A stretch of DNA of 64,000 bases, taken from NCBI RefSeq assembly GCF_036417845.1, contig NC_089979.1:4455424-4519423 (forward strand), written 5' to 3'. The stretch comes from Apteryx mantelli (lineage: Eukaryota; Chordata; Aves; Apterygiformes; Apterygidae). The translations under genes and the position numbers were made by a program. This document shows, piece by piece, positions 1-12,890 of the stretch. How positions within the stretch are numbered: position 1 is the first letter of the stretch; the number at the start of each line of letters is the position of its first letter. The notes under the pieces are model-generated. The model saw nothing but the letters and a program-made list of their open reading frames with translations, was not told the origin of the DNA and made no database searches.

Positions 1-84
1 ATGTAAACACACATAAAGTCCCATGATGTCTCCTGTAACTGTGTCACAGTGCATGATATATTGCCTTCTATAACTCATGTTAAA

Positions 85-165
85 GACCCTGCCTAAAAGC
101 CAAAGGACCCAAAGGCAGAACTCCCACTGATTTTAACAGAAGAATTAGCCCCAAAAGATTAACTC
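85..165 (-). repeat. Relic of a common sauropsid interspersed repeat
   Basis: Read on the minus strand, the core (a 'TCAGTGGGAGTTCTGCC'-type string after a TTAAAATC box) resembles a high-copy repeat of reptile genomes built on short 'AATGGGAGTT' motifs. Identified by pattern memory only; limits are approximate. Confidence 0.3.
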
Positions 166-3100
166 CTTTGATTGCATCGTTAATGTCCACGCGTTTTACA
201 TTGCGACTCATCAACAAGGTGAGATTTACATTGCCTGGGAGTTTGCCTTTCAGCAGCAGGCTGACTTTGGCCCAATAAAGTCCTGGATATCCCTCCCCTG
301 GCTTTACTACTTTACATAAAACAAGCATGTTATTTTCTTTCCAAACATCACAGCTCATTCCAGCCACAAATCTCTGAGTTCATTTCACCCTTAGAGCAAG
401 CTAGCCAAGGGACAGTGAGGACACTTTTAACGAGGGCAAAGCTGGTGGGCTTGAGGTGATGATGCTGGAAACAAAGAGGAACAGGTTTTTTCCCCTTTTT
501 CTGCTCTGGGATAGATAAATCCCCCTAATGTCAAAGTTCACGTATTACAGGGGTTGGTGAGCCTTGATTACACACCTACATAGGAAATGCCATTTCGCCT
601 ATCAAACTCACTTAAAATAGCAAAGGTGCAAGTGCACCAATAGCCAGCTGCTTCCTTTGTATCGGGCTGGCATTCCTGTGGTCTATAGCTTACACTAACT
701 GTTGTCAAGTCTGGGAACAGCCCTGTATGCCAGCCCAGCTGGTGTTGGCATTGCTGCTATACTGTGGGTCACCCATCCTGTTCGATCGTAAGGACTGGAG
801 CAGGTGGTTCCCTTAGGAACCCAACTCCATCCATCAAAGGTTAAACCATGGAAAAATTCCCAAGTACCACATCATCTGCCATTTGCAAATTGGGTAGTTC
901 ATTATGTGTGTCCTTCTCTGGCCTATTGAACTAGGACCTCTATGAGTTGTCCTGTTGACTAATGGAAAGTTGAGCCATAAGGGCTCTGAAGGTTGGGCCA
1001 CTGAGCCTTAAAATTGCTGTTCTTTGCCAGTTTGTCTGAGACACTTCGGGCAGTACAGGACGTTGTTGTTGGGTTTTTATTTTTATTTTTAATCTTAATT
1101 TTAGCCAGAATGGAAGAGCAAGAGGATGGAAGAAATGCAGCAACAGTATTTGAAATGGGCATGGAATTTTACACAGGACAGAGCTCCCAGAAATAGCTTC
1201 CAAACAGACTGCTGTAAAAAAAAAAAAGAAAAATAACAGATTTTATTGGTGTTAGAAGGGTGATTTCTCAGGACTCTGTTTACTGAGACAAGCCTAGAAG
1301 GGAGGGAATGCATATTCCTACACAAGCAAAAGCAGGAAACATGCCATTATACAGCCAGCTAGGACATGAGACAGGGCTCCCTACGGCATATGCTTTTTGA
1401 ATAGTGGCATTAAAAGTCTCATATGTTCATGTAGCAAAATGAGCTTGTAGTTCCAGATCTAAGACTCCCAAAGAATTGCTCACATCACAGGATTTGGATG
1501 TGGCCCTTGTTGGTTTGGGAACGGGAAGGGTAAAGATGCAGATCAGTTGTAATCTGCTACTTGGTCACTGAGAAAAGGGAAAAAAATACAGGTAGCTGAT
1601 GCCACATGCTCCTTTTGTAAGTAAATTCTTTGGATCTGGTTTCCTGTTTCATTGGGTCTAGGCTGTCAGTTAAATTTCTGAAAAATGGGAATCAAGGGAA
1701 AGGAAAAGCTCTTAATGAAAGAAGCTCAGCCTGAGTTCCCTCCAGCTTACACTGAACACCCTTTTACAGAGGTCTGTCGGCAGCAAAGCAAGGAAAACGC
1801 AGCCTCCAAATGCAACCTTCATCTCGGCAACAAATGCACTGAGAGAAATAATCACCCCTGGCAGGGCCCCAAACTAACCGTTATGAATTTTATGAGCCAT
1901 TGTTTCCCTCATTGATGGACCAGCTCTGATACACAAAAAAAACCCTGATTTTGCAAGGCAAGAGGAGAAAACACATTTGAAAATAAAGAACTGAGGCCCC
2001 GTGTGGTTACAGCACTATGGGAGTGTTCTGGGAGCCCAGCTGTTATTTACCTTGGACAGCTGCATGGCCACTCTCAAAATGTCTTTGTGGACAAATCCGC
2101 TTGCTGCCTGCTTCATTCCTTTGCGCCTGTAAACCTTGCTGTGGCATTTTCCCTCTGGGGCTAATGTTTGGGGGCCCCTTGCAGCTAAAGGACCTCTAGG
2201 AGTTTCTCGTGCAATACCCTCCCCTCCAGCATGCACCCCACTGATCACATAGATAAGTCATTACTCAAGGGATAAATAAAGGAGAAAGAGACTGAAATCC
2301 GAGTTGTTTCATCCTTCGATTGCTGAGTTGGCCAAGTGACGAGACCACTGGCCATCTAGCTTGCAAGAGGGTGTGAGATCCTTCTCACCCACTGCAAGGG
2401 GCTCAGTTCAGTTGCTCGCACAGAGGCACGTCGAGCCATTGGCATTGCCCTCAGCACCCAATACCTGTGGGAGCCCATGCCATTAAAGAGTAGCAACCAG
2501 AGGCCAGGCTAACACCTCTAAAACAGCATCTGCATGTGAGCAACAGCCTCAAGACCCTCCTGGCTGGTCACTGAATGGCTGTCTAGGCTACACGACTGTA
2601 TTGACTAGATCTCCAGTGATCGGAGCAGGAGTCTGGACACTCAAAGGACAGGGAAACACCAACATTTGGGAGTCTTTACTCAGGCTGAATATAGCTATCT
2701 TTGTTACGTCAGGGATGCAGCGCTGTCTAGTGTTGTCTGAGATGCTTTAGGAAATCTGAGTTCCTCACAGGACTGGGAGATATGACACAGGACCTATGGG
2801 AGACCTGTGAGCTCAGTGACTACCCTCCAGCATCTCAAGTGGCACTAGACACCTGCGCAAAGGTGTCTAGTGGGGCTGAGTGTAGCCCCAAGCTTTTTTT
2901 TCCTGCTTCGTCCTCCAAGACAAGCCACTTAGATCCATGCTCTGAAATGCATTTATGTGCAGAGCTTGCAGTGCCAGGCCGAGCTAGCTTCAGGCCTGCA
3001 ACAAGGGTGACCAGCCATGGGGACATGACCACAAGCTCCTGTGTCCCACAGCTGGCTCAGACGCCATTACCTCCCGTAGCCCAGCCTGGGCCTATAGCAG

Positions 3101-4011
3101 GAGACAGCAGGCTGGCTGGGAAAGGGATGCTTTTTCATCTTGAAAAGAGATGTGTTTGCAAATGCTACTGTAGCAGAGAGCTCCCAGCATGCTCATAAGG
3201 AGTCAGAGAGTGGTATCTCCTCCTGTGCTGGCTGAGAGGGGTGTTTTTGGCAGTGTGGAGTGCTGAAGCCTTGTCGGACTCCACCTCTGCGTGTTTGCTT
3301 TTGGAGAGGCCACTGCTGTCTCTGAAGTGACACTGTCTTGCCTGCATGCAAAGGTGGAGTAGAGGCAGCTCTTGGACCCAAGTGATCCCACTCTGTTCTC
3401 ATTGTCCCCAGGAAACCTTGGATGTTCTTGTCTTCAAAGCACAGTGCCATGCTCCTGCAGTCTCCAAATGCTGCCTTTGCTCCCAGCACCAGGAACTGCA
3501 GGGAACATTTCTTCCTGCCTAGGAAACTCCTCAGATATGTGCCAAATTAGAACCAACCCTGTCCAGCTGCTCTGTGTCCCCCTACGTGGTGTGGGCTTGG
3601 AAAGCCAGCTCACCAGTTCATCTAAGTACCTAAAAAGACTCCCCAGTGGCTTGAAACATTATTTGTCTGACACCACCTCAAGTCTCTGCCATGGGAGCAG
3701 GGGGAGGCTGGGGGAAGGAGAGCCTCACTTGGAGCCATGAGAAACTGGATGCACACCAGGACATCCTGAACACAGGGAGCAACCAAATCCCCCCAGCAGG
3801 ATCTGCAGAGCTGGCATTCAGCTTCAAAGAAGGAGAAGTCCCACAGACTACAGCCACCCAACAAAGGACCTGGGAGAGCCCATCTCCACAGAGGTTTTGA
3901 GAGCCTACAGCTGCCTAAGCTCCCACCTCAAGCACAGAAGTTGAAAACTGTCGTCCTAAACTTCCCCTCCACAGCTGCCTTCCCTCAAAGAACTCTGAAA
4001 TACCCACTCTG

Positions 4012-4039
4012 GTTTTTTTTGTTTGTTTGTTTGTTTTTT
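4012..4039. repeat. (GTTT)n microsatellite
   Basis: T-run followed by three to four GTTT units and a final T-run. Simple repeat. Confidence 0.85.
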
Positions 4040-4759
4040 GCCAGTCTATCTCACTGGGTGCATGGAAACAGCTGGTCAAGCCTAGAAGATCTCTCTTTTC
4101 AGCCCTGGTCTGCTCTCCAGACCCATCTCAGCATTTAGCCTTGCTCAGATCAGTGGCACTTCAGCCCAGGAGGCACCTCAGCTCAGCCAGGCCTACATAA
4201 AGAGCATCCAAAGGATGAAGAAGACCTGCTTGTTTGGGTTTTTTAACCAGTGGCTCCAAAATTCACTCAAAAAAGGGAGACACCTTTTTTTTCCCCACTG
4301 CAAATATTCTAGTTCAAATCCCTCCTGCACCTGAAGAGGTTCAAATTCACATCACCTGTCCCTCAGTTACCAAGTTAAACTGTCCAGAGGTGAGGATCTT
4401 ATAGTCACCTCTGTCAAAAATCTTGCAGTTTATGTTAGGACTCCCCATCCAGACAAGGCATGTCATTGTGCAGGCACTTAACTGGGATGATGGAAGGGAT
4501 GTCATAGAAGATCCTGCTATGATGAATGTTAAGATATTTTCCAAAAAGCAGTCACTGAATATATCTTTCCGTAGTTAAAAGAACAAAGACTGCAACCCAG
4601 GTGTCCAGCAAAACCTTCCTAACTACTAGGCTTGACAAAGAAGAGCCTCCAAATCCCTTCCATCCTTGGATGAAAGGGAAGATCTGTTATCACCATCCAT
4701 CCATCAAGGACTAGCTAGGCTTTTCATTCAAATTCAGAGTTCTGAATACTCAGCTCCAG

Positions 4760-4850
4760 TCCCTTGGCTACATCTAGACCAGGACCAGATGCAGTCTGTA
4801 TAGTGGCTAGCAGACCTCATTCCCTAGTAGTCTGTACTAGAGCCCTGGCC
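4760..4850. repeat. Possible MITE relic with terminal inverted motif
   Basis: GGCTACATCTAGAC near the left end and an AGTCTGTACTAGAG string near the right resemble ends of the 'CTACATCTACACTAG' non-autonomous DNA transposons seen in turtles and crocodilians. Highly diverged and weakly supported. Confidence 0.25.
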
Positions 4851-6087
4851 AGGACATGCCACAATTCCCTTTCAATCCACAGACCCTCAGCATCATAAGA
4901 TCTCCCTGAACAACCCTTCAAAACCTTTTATGTCCTTCAAAAGCTGTGAAAGACTGTAAAAAGACCAGGAATCCTGTCAGGTAAATAGAGGGTTAATATT
5001 CATGCTACCTAGGATGTTATCTCTAAAATGGGACTGGTGCCTGGGAATGATGGCTTATGGGCACAGCTCCACCGTGATGGTTTCTTCAGAACTAGTTGGT
5101 CTGACTTCTTCTGTTCAGGAGGTCCATTTGTAGTAAAAATCTAAAAATAGTCTGCTAGGTCAAGAGATGGAATGAAAAAGGGCCACTGCTGGATCATTTA
5201 ATGTATAGACAAATACACGTTCACTTGATCTGTCATGTAAACCTCAACTGTTCAAGTTTATCATTCACTGCCAAAAATGCTATTACAGCAGCTTGAGATT
5301 TCAAAAACACTTTTATTCCTGTTTCTGACTGACCTTTGGATGGATTTTTCAACTTGGGAAAAAAGTCTTTACGTGCTCTGAAATGGAGTTAAGAAGGTTT
5401 AACACATTTCTAAGTATAGACATGGTGATTTATCAGGACCTTTCTTCTGTTTTTTATAAGATCCTGTCGTTCTGCAGCCATGATTGGATTGGTTATGACA
5501 AGGACATTGGGAATATTTGAGACTTTAATATTATTTATGACAGACAGCATATGATCCAAGGGCCAAGGAACTGGACTTACTACTTGGGCTCAGCCATCAA
5601 TGTGCTGAACAACCTAAGAGATTCCCCTTTCTGTCTCTGCATCTCTGTAGGGATGGTATGTTCACTGGGGCAAGAAACCACCTTTTCACTACTGGTTTGC
5701 ACAGAGCCCAGTGCAGCCTGGTTGTTCTGGTGGTACCAGATGATACTTCCTTGATAACAAGACCCAGATCCCTGAGAGGTTGTATCACTGCAGTTTCCAA
5801 GGTTTGGCCAACCCAATTACACTGGTATCACCAGATGCTTGGGGTGTTGTGAGGTCTGGTGCCTGATTCATACAGACTAATCTCAACGCCTGCTTCTAAA
5901 GGCTTCCAATGAATGGTTTGTACCAACATAGCATATAAAAAGCCTAATAACAGATGACAGACCAGTTATGTCAAGAATGCATCACAGAAAGGTGATCCAT
6001 GACCCAGGGAAAGCACTGGTTTAATTGCTGTTGTGCAAAAGCGCCGGAGAAAGCTCTGTATTAGCTACTACATGACGCTTTAACATC

Positions 6088-6105
6088 CAAGCACTCAAGT
6101 GCTTG
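6088..6105. promoter_or_regulatory. 18-bp palindrome with NK-2 homeobox core
   Basis: CAAGCACT and AGTGCTTG are perfect 8-bp inverted arms separated by CA. The right half contains TCAAGTG, the NKX2-type core. Chance occurrence is quite possible. Confidence 0.2.
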
Positions 6106-7220
6106 CATCACCTTACCCAAGTGAATGACTACCCACAAACCCAGAAGAAATCTAACAGCATTTAGGGCATGAAAGACGCACGTTGTTTGGCCACACAAAG
6201 AAATCTGGCTCCGTTCCCAGGCAGAAAGAAGTCCTAAATATAGGTGTGATTAATTTGCTGTGAATAATTCAGCATTAATGATTGCCCTTGCAGCTTCCCC
6301 AGTTTCTGCTGGTGTTCTCTGAATCTCTCACAGACACCATCTGGTGCATGCCCTGCACAGTGCATCTATGCCCATGCACACGTCCCCTGCACAGTGGGCG
6401 CACAGAGAGTGGGGAAGGATGTGCACACCATGCAGCAAAAATCCCGGGATGAAATCTGAGCCCAAATATGACCCAGCCAGATCTCTGCAGGAGACGAGTG
6501 CTCTCTGACCTTAGAAGGGCCACGGAGAGGTGAGCGTCCTGCAAGGCCTCAGCAGTTATCAAGGCACTTCAATCTGGGCATGAGAGGTGGTGACCTGTAG
6601 GTCTGGAAAATGCTGATCTGCATGTGCGTACATGCATGTTTAGGCAAAGACACTGCACACTCATCTATGATTGAATGGCCCATGGGGCCTATTTCTTTAA
6701 GGCTGTGCTTTGTGACCACAAAAGCAAACCAAATCGGCATCTCCTATTCCCTTTGGCAATAGACACAGCCCTGGTCTGAGCCTAGAGACAGCCCACCTGG
6801 GTGGCCATGTCCACAGGGCATTGCGCAGGGGCACTGGACCTCCCTTGGTCCATCCTCACTCCCTCCTTCCCTCTCCCCTTGAACCAGCACCCGGGTACAA
6901 ACGGCTGCCCACAGTGGGGGAAGGCCAGGCTTGTGCTCCCAGTCAGGTGTTGGTGCAGGTGAGAAAGCAGCTCTCTGAGCAGACAGGAGGGTCAGGCCTC
7001 CAGCATATCCACGTCCAGGTGATGAGCTACACACAGGGTCAACTTGGGCTCAGTATGCACCCCCTCTTTTAGTGCTAGCCCTCAACCCTCCTACCAGTGG
7101 CTGCCTACGTCACAAAAAAGCATCTCCCGCTCCTCTTCACTCCTCTCCCTTCCCCACCCCTTCCCTCCACCCTGAAGACATCCTTTTACCAAAACGAGCC
7201 GTGGAGGCTAGAAAAGACAC

Positions 7221-7228
7221 TGACGTCA
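7221..7228. promoter_or_regulatory. Perfect cAMP-response element (TGACGTCA)
   Basis: Full palindromic CRE, the binding site of CREB/ATF factors. It sits about 130 bp before the splice donor at 7358 and at the upstream edge of a CpG-rich block, the usual place for a functional CRE in promoters. Occupancy is not shown by sequence. Confidence 0.5.
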
Positions 7229-7538
7229 ATGTAAAAGTAAACCAAAGAGGTCTGGTTCCTGTATTACTGTGCCGGGCTGAGCGCTGGGGAGTGAACACGC
7301 TGTCGAATCTGGGAGCGGGCTCAGAGACCGGCAGCTGAGCTTTCTCATTCAAGCTACGTAAGTACCGGCTGCGGCGCGCACAGGGCTCGGAGAGGCAGGC
7401 AGGCAGCAAGGGGGAGAGAGAGGCAGTCTCAGCAGCTGCAGCTCGGAAAGGCAGCGTGCTCCGGTCCCAGCTGCATGGGCTCTTTGGAAGCCATGTGGAC
7501 GGGGACGGGACTCCTTGCAAGCCGGGTTGAGTGCAAAG

Positions 7539-7544
7539 CACGTG
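7539..7544. promoter_or_regulatory. E-box CACGTG (USF/MYC type)
   Basis: Palindromic E-box inside the CpG-enriched block, between the two candidate donors. It would be intragenic if transcription starts near 7290. Confidence 0.25.
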
Positions 7545-8841
7545 GGTTTTGAATCAGTTTGCTCCACGCACTAAGCAGGCAGTACGATGTGGATGGGAAT
7601 AGCAATTTCGAGGAGCAGCTCGCACACCAAGTACTGCACAGGTAGGGGAGGATCGGGAAGTTTAACAGCCCAGCATCAGCACAAAGGGAGAGAACATCTC
7701 AACGAGGGAAATGTGGCTATTTTTCCTAGTTGCTGAACTGGCCCGTTTGGATGCCAGATAAACTTGTACTGGTCTGTTATCTCAACAGGCTATGGATGTG
7801 TGAGGACACTCACATGACTATAAATATAAAACAGGCTGCAGGCAGAGCTGTCCAAGGGAATTCTGTATGCAAAATTGCTTATGCCTGGTATATCTTCATA
7901 TACTGCTTACCTCTGTCAAGTGCTGCTACATATACACTTTGGTATCTTGCAAGTGACACTGCATAGAGACGCTGAGCTGGGTGCAAAGGGTTTAGACTCA
8001 AGCCATGAAAAGGTGGTCTGAGACAGAGCAAGATGAACTTTGTAACACAGGATTAGGAAGAAGAAAACTTCCCCCAGGGAAATGGTATGGAAATACCCAT
8101 ACTTCGGGCACTTTGACTGTGGATGGAAGAAAGTGGCAGGGCCAGAACCAGCTTGGGTGGGAGGAATGAATGTCCTGCTAGCCCCATGAGTGAGCCACTG
8201 CCAGCTGAGATGGGTCTGCTATAGCTCGGTCCATCCAGTATAGAGAGCATCGCTCGTCCTTTACACAAACTATACTCGGCAGTAGAGCGTGATGAATTGG
8301 AAATGCAGCTCTTCGGACTCAGTTCAGCTGTGTTTTGGTAACATGGGGCGCCTTTTCTTTCAACATTTCTTACATGCCAGGGCTAATTTCTCTTCTTAAG
8401 CTAAAAGCCTGCCCTTTTCCTGAAATGGCAGCTTCTTCAGCAAAAGCTAAAACTCCCCCATTCGGAAATGAAAGAGAGTGGGTGCACAAGTTAATCATTA
8501 TTACATGCATGTGACAGTCGCAATTGAAAACCACTAGGGCAAAGGCTTCTGTTGCTCATGATTAGATACAAATGCTGCATCTCAGCTATTCTATAAATCC
8601 CTCTCTGAACAGAGATAAAGGAAAGCTGGGAAAACACAGAAAAAGGAAGCAAAACCCCCGTCATCTCCATGCCTGTGTTATGGCACTGGTATCATAGCAT
8701 CTATAGGGCACAAGTGAGGGCAGAAGTGTGTCTTCAGTGGGAACCTTTTTTCCCAAGTGAGAAACTTTTCTAGCTTCTCTGAATGCAGAAATTTCTGCCA
8801 AATCACAAATCGGAAAGCAAATCCCCTTCTTTTTTCCCTCC

Positions 8842-8851
8842 CTATTTATAA
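8842..8851. promoter_or_regulatory. MEF2-like site CTATTTATAA
   Basis: Matches the MEF2 consensus YTAWWWWTAR and lies inside the near-palindrome CCCTATTTATAAGGG. A TATA box is an alternative reading, but no start region stands out downstream. Confidence 0.2.
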
Positions 8852-11800
8852 GGGCACATGGCAACCTAGCAGCGCAGTCAGCCAACTACTTTATTAATCA
8901 ATTGATTTCACTGAGGTTTTGCTTAACTCCGTTTCAGCCTCCTTCCCAATCTCACCAGTCTGTCTGAGACAACATACTTCATACAGACAGGGAGTCATTT
9001 CTTCCCTCCCCGCAGAGCGCAAAGGCGCCAAAAGCACCCTACAAGTCTTCCTTTCCCCGTTTCAAAGAAGGAGGCAAAGGCCAAGGAAAGAATTGTACAT
9101 GAAACATCTTTCACAGCACGTTCTCCCGGAGACAAGGCAAGCAAGACGGGGAGGCTGCTGAACAGAGCAATAAATCCCACCGCACGCACGTACAGTGCTG
9201 CAGCATCTCTGCTCCCCGTTACGTGCTCGTCCCCAGGGTTGCAGCGCAGTCCGCCAAGTGCAGGGACATCTTCCAGGATCGGGAGGTTCCTGGAGGGATG
9301 GGAGATGTCCTGCCCCTACGGTCTCTTTCAGGGGGGAGACCAAACCCTGCACTCCACTTTTTCAAAAGAGCTGTGAGATTTTGGCCGTCTGCACTTTCAT
9401 CAGCTTGAGACATTGAAACGGGGATCTTTAGTGGGCAGGTGCTCAGCACGTTCAAGGAAACCTCACCCTTTAAGGACATGTGAATCCTGGCATCTAAAAA
9501 TGGAGACATCCAAATTCCTGAGCCCGTTTTTAAAATGGGAGCCAAAAATCCCCCATGGGAGTAGTGCTCTAACAAACACACAAAGTGTACATTGTTTGGA
9601 CTTTCCTTTACACCAGGGACTTTTACAGCAGGTTTCTATAAATGCCCAGTTGCTAGGTTTAGGGAGAGGTTAAACAATTTATTACCTAAACGCGCGTGTT
9701 AGCGAACATCCCATGACATCTAAGGTAAAGTCTACAGCCCCTTCTGAGGAATGTCTGCAGGTTCTTCGCAAGCCCTTCTGCAAATATTTTAAGGACCCTG
9801 CCCTCCATTCTTGCTCTCTCTTTCTCTCCCTTCTCCTCCTGTTTTCATCTTTGCATTTTTCTTTGTAGCTTTTAGCTGTAGTTTTTACTCCATCTGGAAA
9901 CAACCAGTTAAGGATACCTGCACAGAGCAAATCCTATTGAATTCTTTGCAGAGAGAGACTTCCCTTCCAGTAAGTCTGAGAGAGTCAAGGCAGAGCCCAG
10001 CCAAGTATGACACAGTCCAGAGGCAGAAGAAGGGCTGAGGTGAAGGATGAATCAGTGAAACAGAAAGGTGAGGCCCAGGGCCAGAGCAGACTGGATCAGT
10101 AAAGCTGTGGTTTAGATAGGGCTAGGCTGAGCTGGGCTGTGACATGCATAGAAATGATGTCACCCGTCAGGATGGCGCTAACCAGGGATGCTGCTGTTCA
10201 ATCTCAGTGTGATATTTACTGGGGTCGATATGCCATTAGTGCATAAACACAGAAGAACTGAATTCGTTATTACCTCTTACACATAATCCATAAAAGATGT
10301 GTATCTCATCTATCAAAGCATCAAAAAGTGCCACTACAGCTGTTATCACACAACAGAAAGGGCAACTTCTTCCACATTGGGGGGAAAAGATTTACTGGTA
10401 AATGTTTCCTCTTCATAACTTCAGCCACTTTCTCTCCAGATGCCTGCCTAAAAGATGGGGCACAGAGAAATGCCCCTAAGGATAATGCATGTGGGATTAT
10501 GGCTCCTGTGGTGGTGGTCCAGTAGACAGCTCCCCATCATTGCATACCTTGAGGTTGTCAGCCTTCTCCATGGGATACCTGGAGATATGGATTTGGGTCT
10601 GTTTGGGGAGCTGCCCCACAGTGAAGCCATCACAAGCAGACTTTGGCCTCATGGGTGAGGACCATCTGTGGATGCTGTGGAGGTTGGCTGAAATTCTGTT
10701 TTATCCAGAGCACTAGACAACTACAAAAAATTATCTTAAAGCAGCTTGTGCAAGCCTGAGTAGGCATTGGCAAGGTTGGCTATGAAACTGCACTGAGCTC
10801 TGAGCATGCAGACTGGGGCAGAGATCATTGCAGGTGTTCGTAACCCAACTACACACTCTCAGAGCAATGTTTCCAGAAGGACAGAGTAAAGTGGAAACCT
10901 GGAGCACAACAGGAGAGGATGCTGAGACAGGCTCAGCAAGATGATCAGCTTTTTGTATGAGATGAAGGGGCTTTCTGGAGCTTGGGTGCAGAGGACAGGA
11001 GATTGCCGATGGATGGCTTAGGTGGCACACGGTGGGCATAGAGCTTCACCAGGCAGAGCTGCTATCGCCCAATGAGCCCCTCTGCTCAATGGAGTATACG
11101 AATGTTTGTCTTACTGGTCTACCTGCTCTCCCATCCCCTGCTCCCCAATCATGCTGCTGCCCGGGTCCAACGCAGGCCTGCTATTGCCTGCACGCCGACA
11201 GCCAGGGGGTGGATGGTGTGAACCGAGCCACACGGAGTACACCGCCTCGCTATAGCTGACACTACCTGACTTGTCATTACCCGTGTCAGCAGGGAGGCCA
11301 AGGCATTAGAGCGGGCTCATTAGCAGGACATTAGCTGGGCTCAGTTTCATCCTCACCCCAAGGTGAGGAACACCCATCCTCACCCATCCTCACTCTTCTG
11401 GCAGGATGGAGAAGGAAAGTTGGGTTATTGCAGCTGGGTTTTATCTGCTTGGCTCTTATGCAGAGTTGCAGCCCCCCAGTAGCCAGGCTGGCTCCTTTTG
11501 CCCTGCATGAATATGCCAAGAAATATATCTCCAAGATAAATCCAGGCTGCCAAGCAGCGTTATGCTGTCTCCAGCAACCAGTTATGTGGATAAATTGATT
11601 GTCATTAGAGTGATGAAGTAGCTCAGCAAATAAACTTTCAGGAATGAAGCAGCCCATTTTTCACATGCCAGGCTCAAGGTTTCCTGCTACTTTCATCAAA
11701 TGCACAGAAAGTTGTCTCCAGGCTGCACTGGTGCTAGAGACACAGACTTGTGAAGGGTGGAGCAAGCCAGTGAGGGATAGAGATATATAATACACCGCTA

Positions 11801-12823
11801 ACTTCACGTTTGCACGCTGTTGTGCAGGCCAGGTTGAGCAGGTAGTTTGTGAAGGAGTCCAGGGCTGAGCCACAGAGCAAGGTTACACAGTGTGCAAGGT
11901 AAGCCCAGGGGGACAGGGCTGCTTCTGAACTACCTTTTCTCCCGCTGCCCACAACGAGGTTCAGCAATACTGGGACTGATGCACAAGCCTTATATTTCCC
12001 ACCCATGTCTCAGCAGCACAAAGAAAGCTGGTTGTCACATCCCACCATCGCATGAAGTACCACAGAGTTCATCTCGACTGGCAGCCACCTCAGAGGATAC
12101 CCAGGACTGAAATAGCAAGGGACAGACGTCAGGAGCCAGAGACGTGGGCAGGAGAGGAAAAGGAAGGGGTGTCATGCTGCCTAGATTAGGCCTGTCTCAT
12201 ACCAGGGCTCTTAGTCTCCCACTCACAACAGTATTAAGTTCACTCAGAGAACCATAGCTACTAAGACACTAGCAGTAATAAATCCCAACAGTATGACTCC
12301 TCGTGAGCAGCTTACCTAGGAAAATGCATAATTGTTTTAAATGCACTGATTTATTAATACACTCGAGATGGCTCCAGCCATTAGTTCTTGCCCAAGGGAG
12401 CTCAGCAGTGGAGCTCAGCTTCTTGACTCACAGTATATGACTGATATGATATATGACTGGCTGTGATCAGATGGCATATCTAAAAATACAGAGCCTGCGG
12501 TTTATTTTTCTTGGAAAATGGAAAGACACCCAAAGAAGCATAGCCCAGTTTAGCAACCGCAGCAGACAGGATTTTTGCTTTAAAGAAGCATGCAAAATTT
12601 GCCCAAAGGAAAGTGCCACTTAGGTTGTGTTACAGCAATGTGGTTAACTTGCAGCCCAAGTGCTGTGGGGGGATCCTCTGGCTGGCCAGGCCGGCCACTC
12701 TGCATGACAGAGGACAGCAGTTGCCAATCACATATTCCTGCCTCAGGAGACGTGAGGAGTAGGACCTCTCTGACCAGAAGGAGTTCTCTACCCTGGAACC
12801 GCCAGGGACTGGGTTGGTCATTT

Positions 12824-12890
12824 AGGCTACATCTGTACTAATGAACTAAGCAAGCCGAGGGCATGGGCTAAAGCCCTGTCTGCACAGTGT
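12824..12890. repeat. Possible DNA-transposon (MITE) relic
   Basis: Begins TAGGCTACATCTGTACTA, passes through a GGGCTAAAGCCC box and reaches CTGCACAGTG. This follows the outline of the 'GGCTACGTCTACACT...CAGTGTAGAC' non-autonomous elements of turtles and crocodilians. Only an outline match. Confidence 0.3.

Larger units (their letters stand above)
1..7099. other. Non-coding sequence left of the promoter-like block
   Basis: No coding exon recognised. The open frames are short, overlap on both strands and match no family I know. Small items seen: a TTTTA-type low-complexity run (about 1072-1110), a 12-A run (1216-1227), a (GTTT)n tract (4012-4039), repeat relics near 85-165 and 4760-4850, and a short palindrome at 6088-6105. 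If gene order is conserved, PTP4A3 would lie beyond this edge; none of its coding exons are visible here. Confidence 0.5.
7100..7660 (+). promoter_or_regulatory. CpG-enriched promoter-like block with two candidate first-exon splice donors
   Basis: A pyrimidine-rich stretch (7130-7175) leads into a perfect CRE (7221-7228). About 380 bp clearly richer in CpG than the flanks follow. A near-consensus donor, CTAC|GTAAGTA, cuts at 7357/7358, and a second, CACAG|GTAGGGG, at 7641/7642. An E-box CACGTG lies at 7539-7544. CRE, likely start site and donor spacing fit a short non-coding first exon of roughly 50-90 nt. The nearest + strand acceptor with a known coding exon is that of GPR20 at 34335, so this may be the distal GPR20 promoter (inference). 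It could instead start an unrelated non-coding RNA. Confidence 0.42.

Noticed and set aside
80..367. 95-codon minus-strand frame at the left edge
   Set aside because: Its second half is translated interspersed repeat; the first half has no known match.
7587..7736. ATG-started 49-codon frame running through the second candidate donor at 7641
   Set aside because: Short, no recognised peptide, and most likely an incidental frame in a non-coding first exon or intron.
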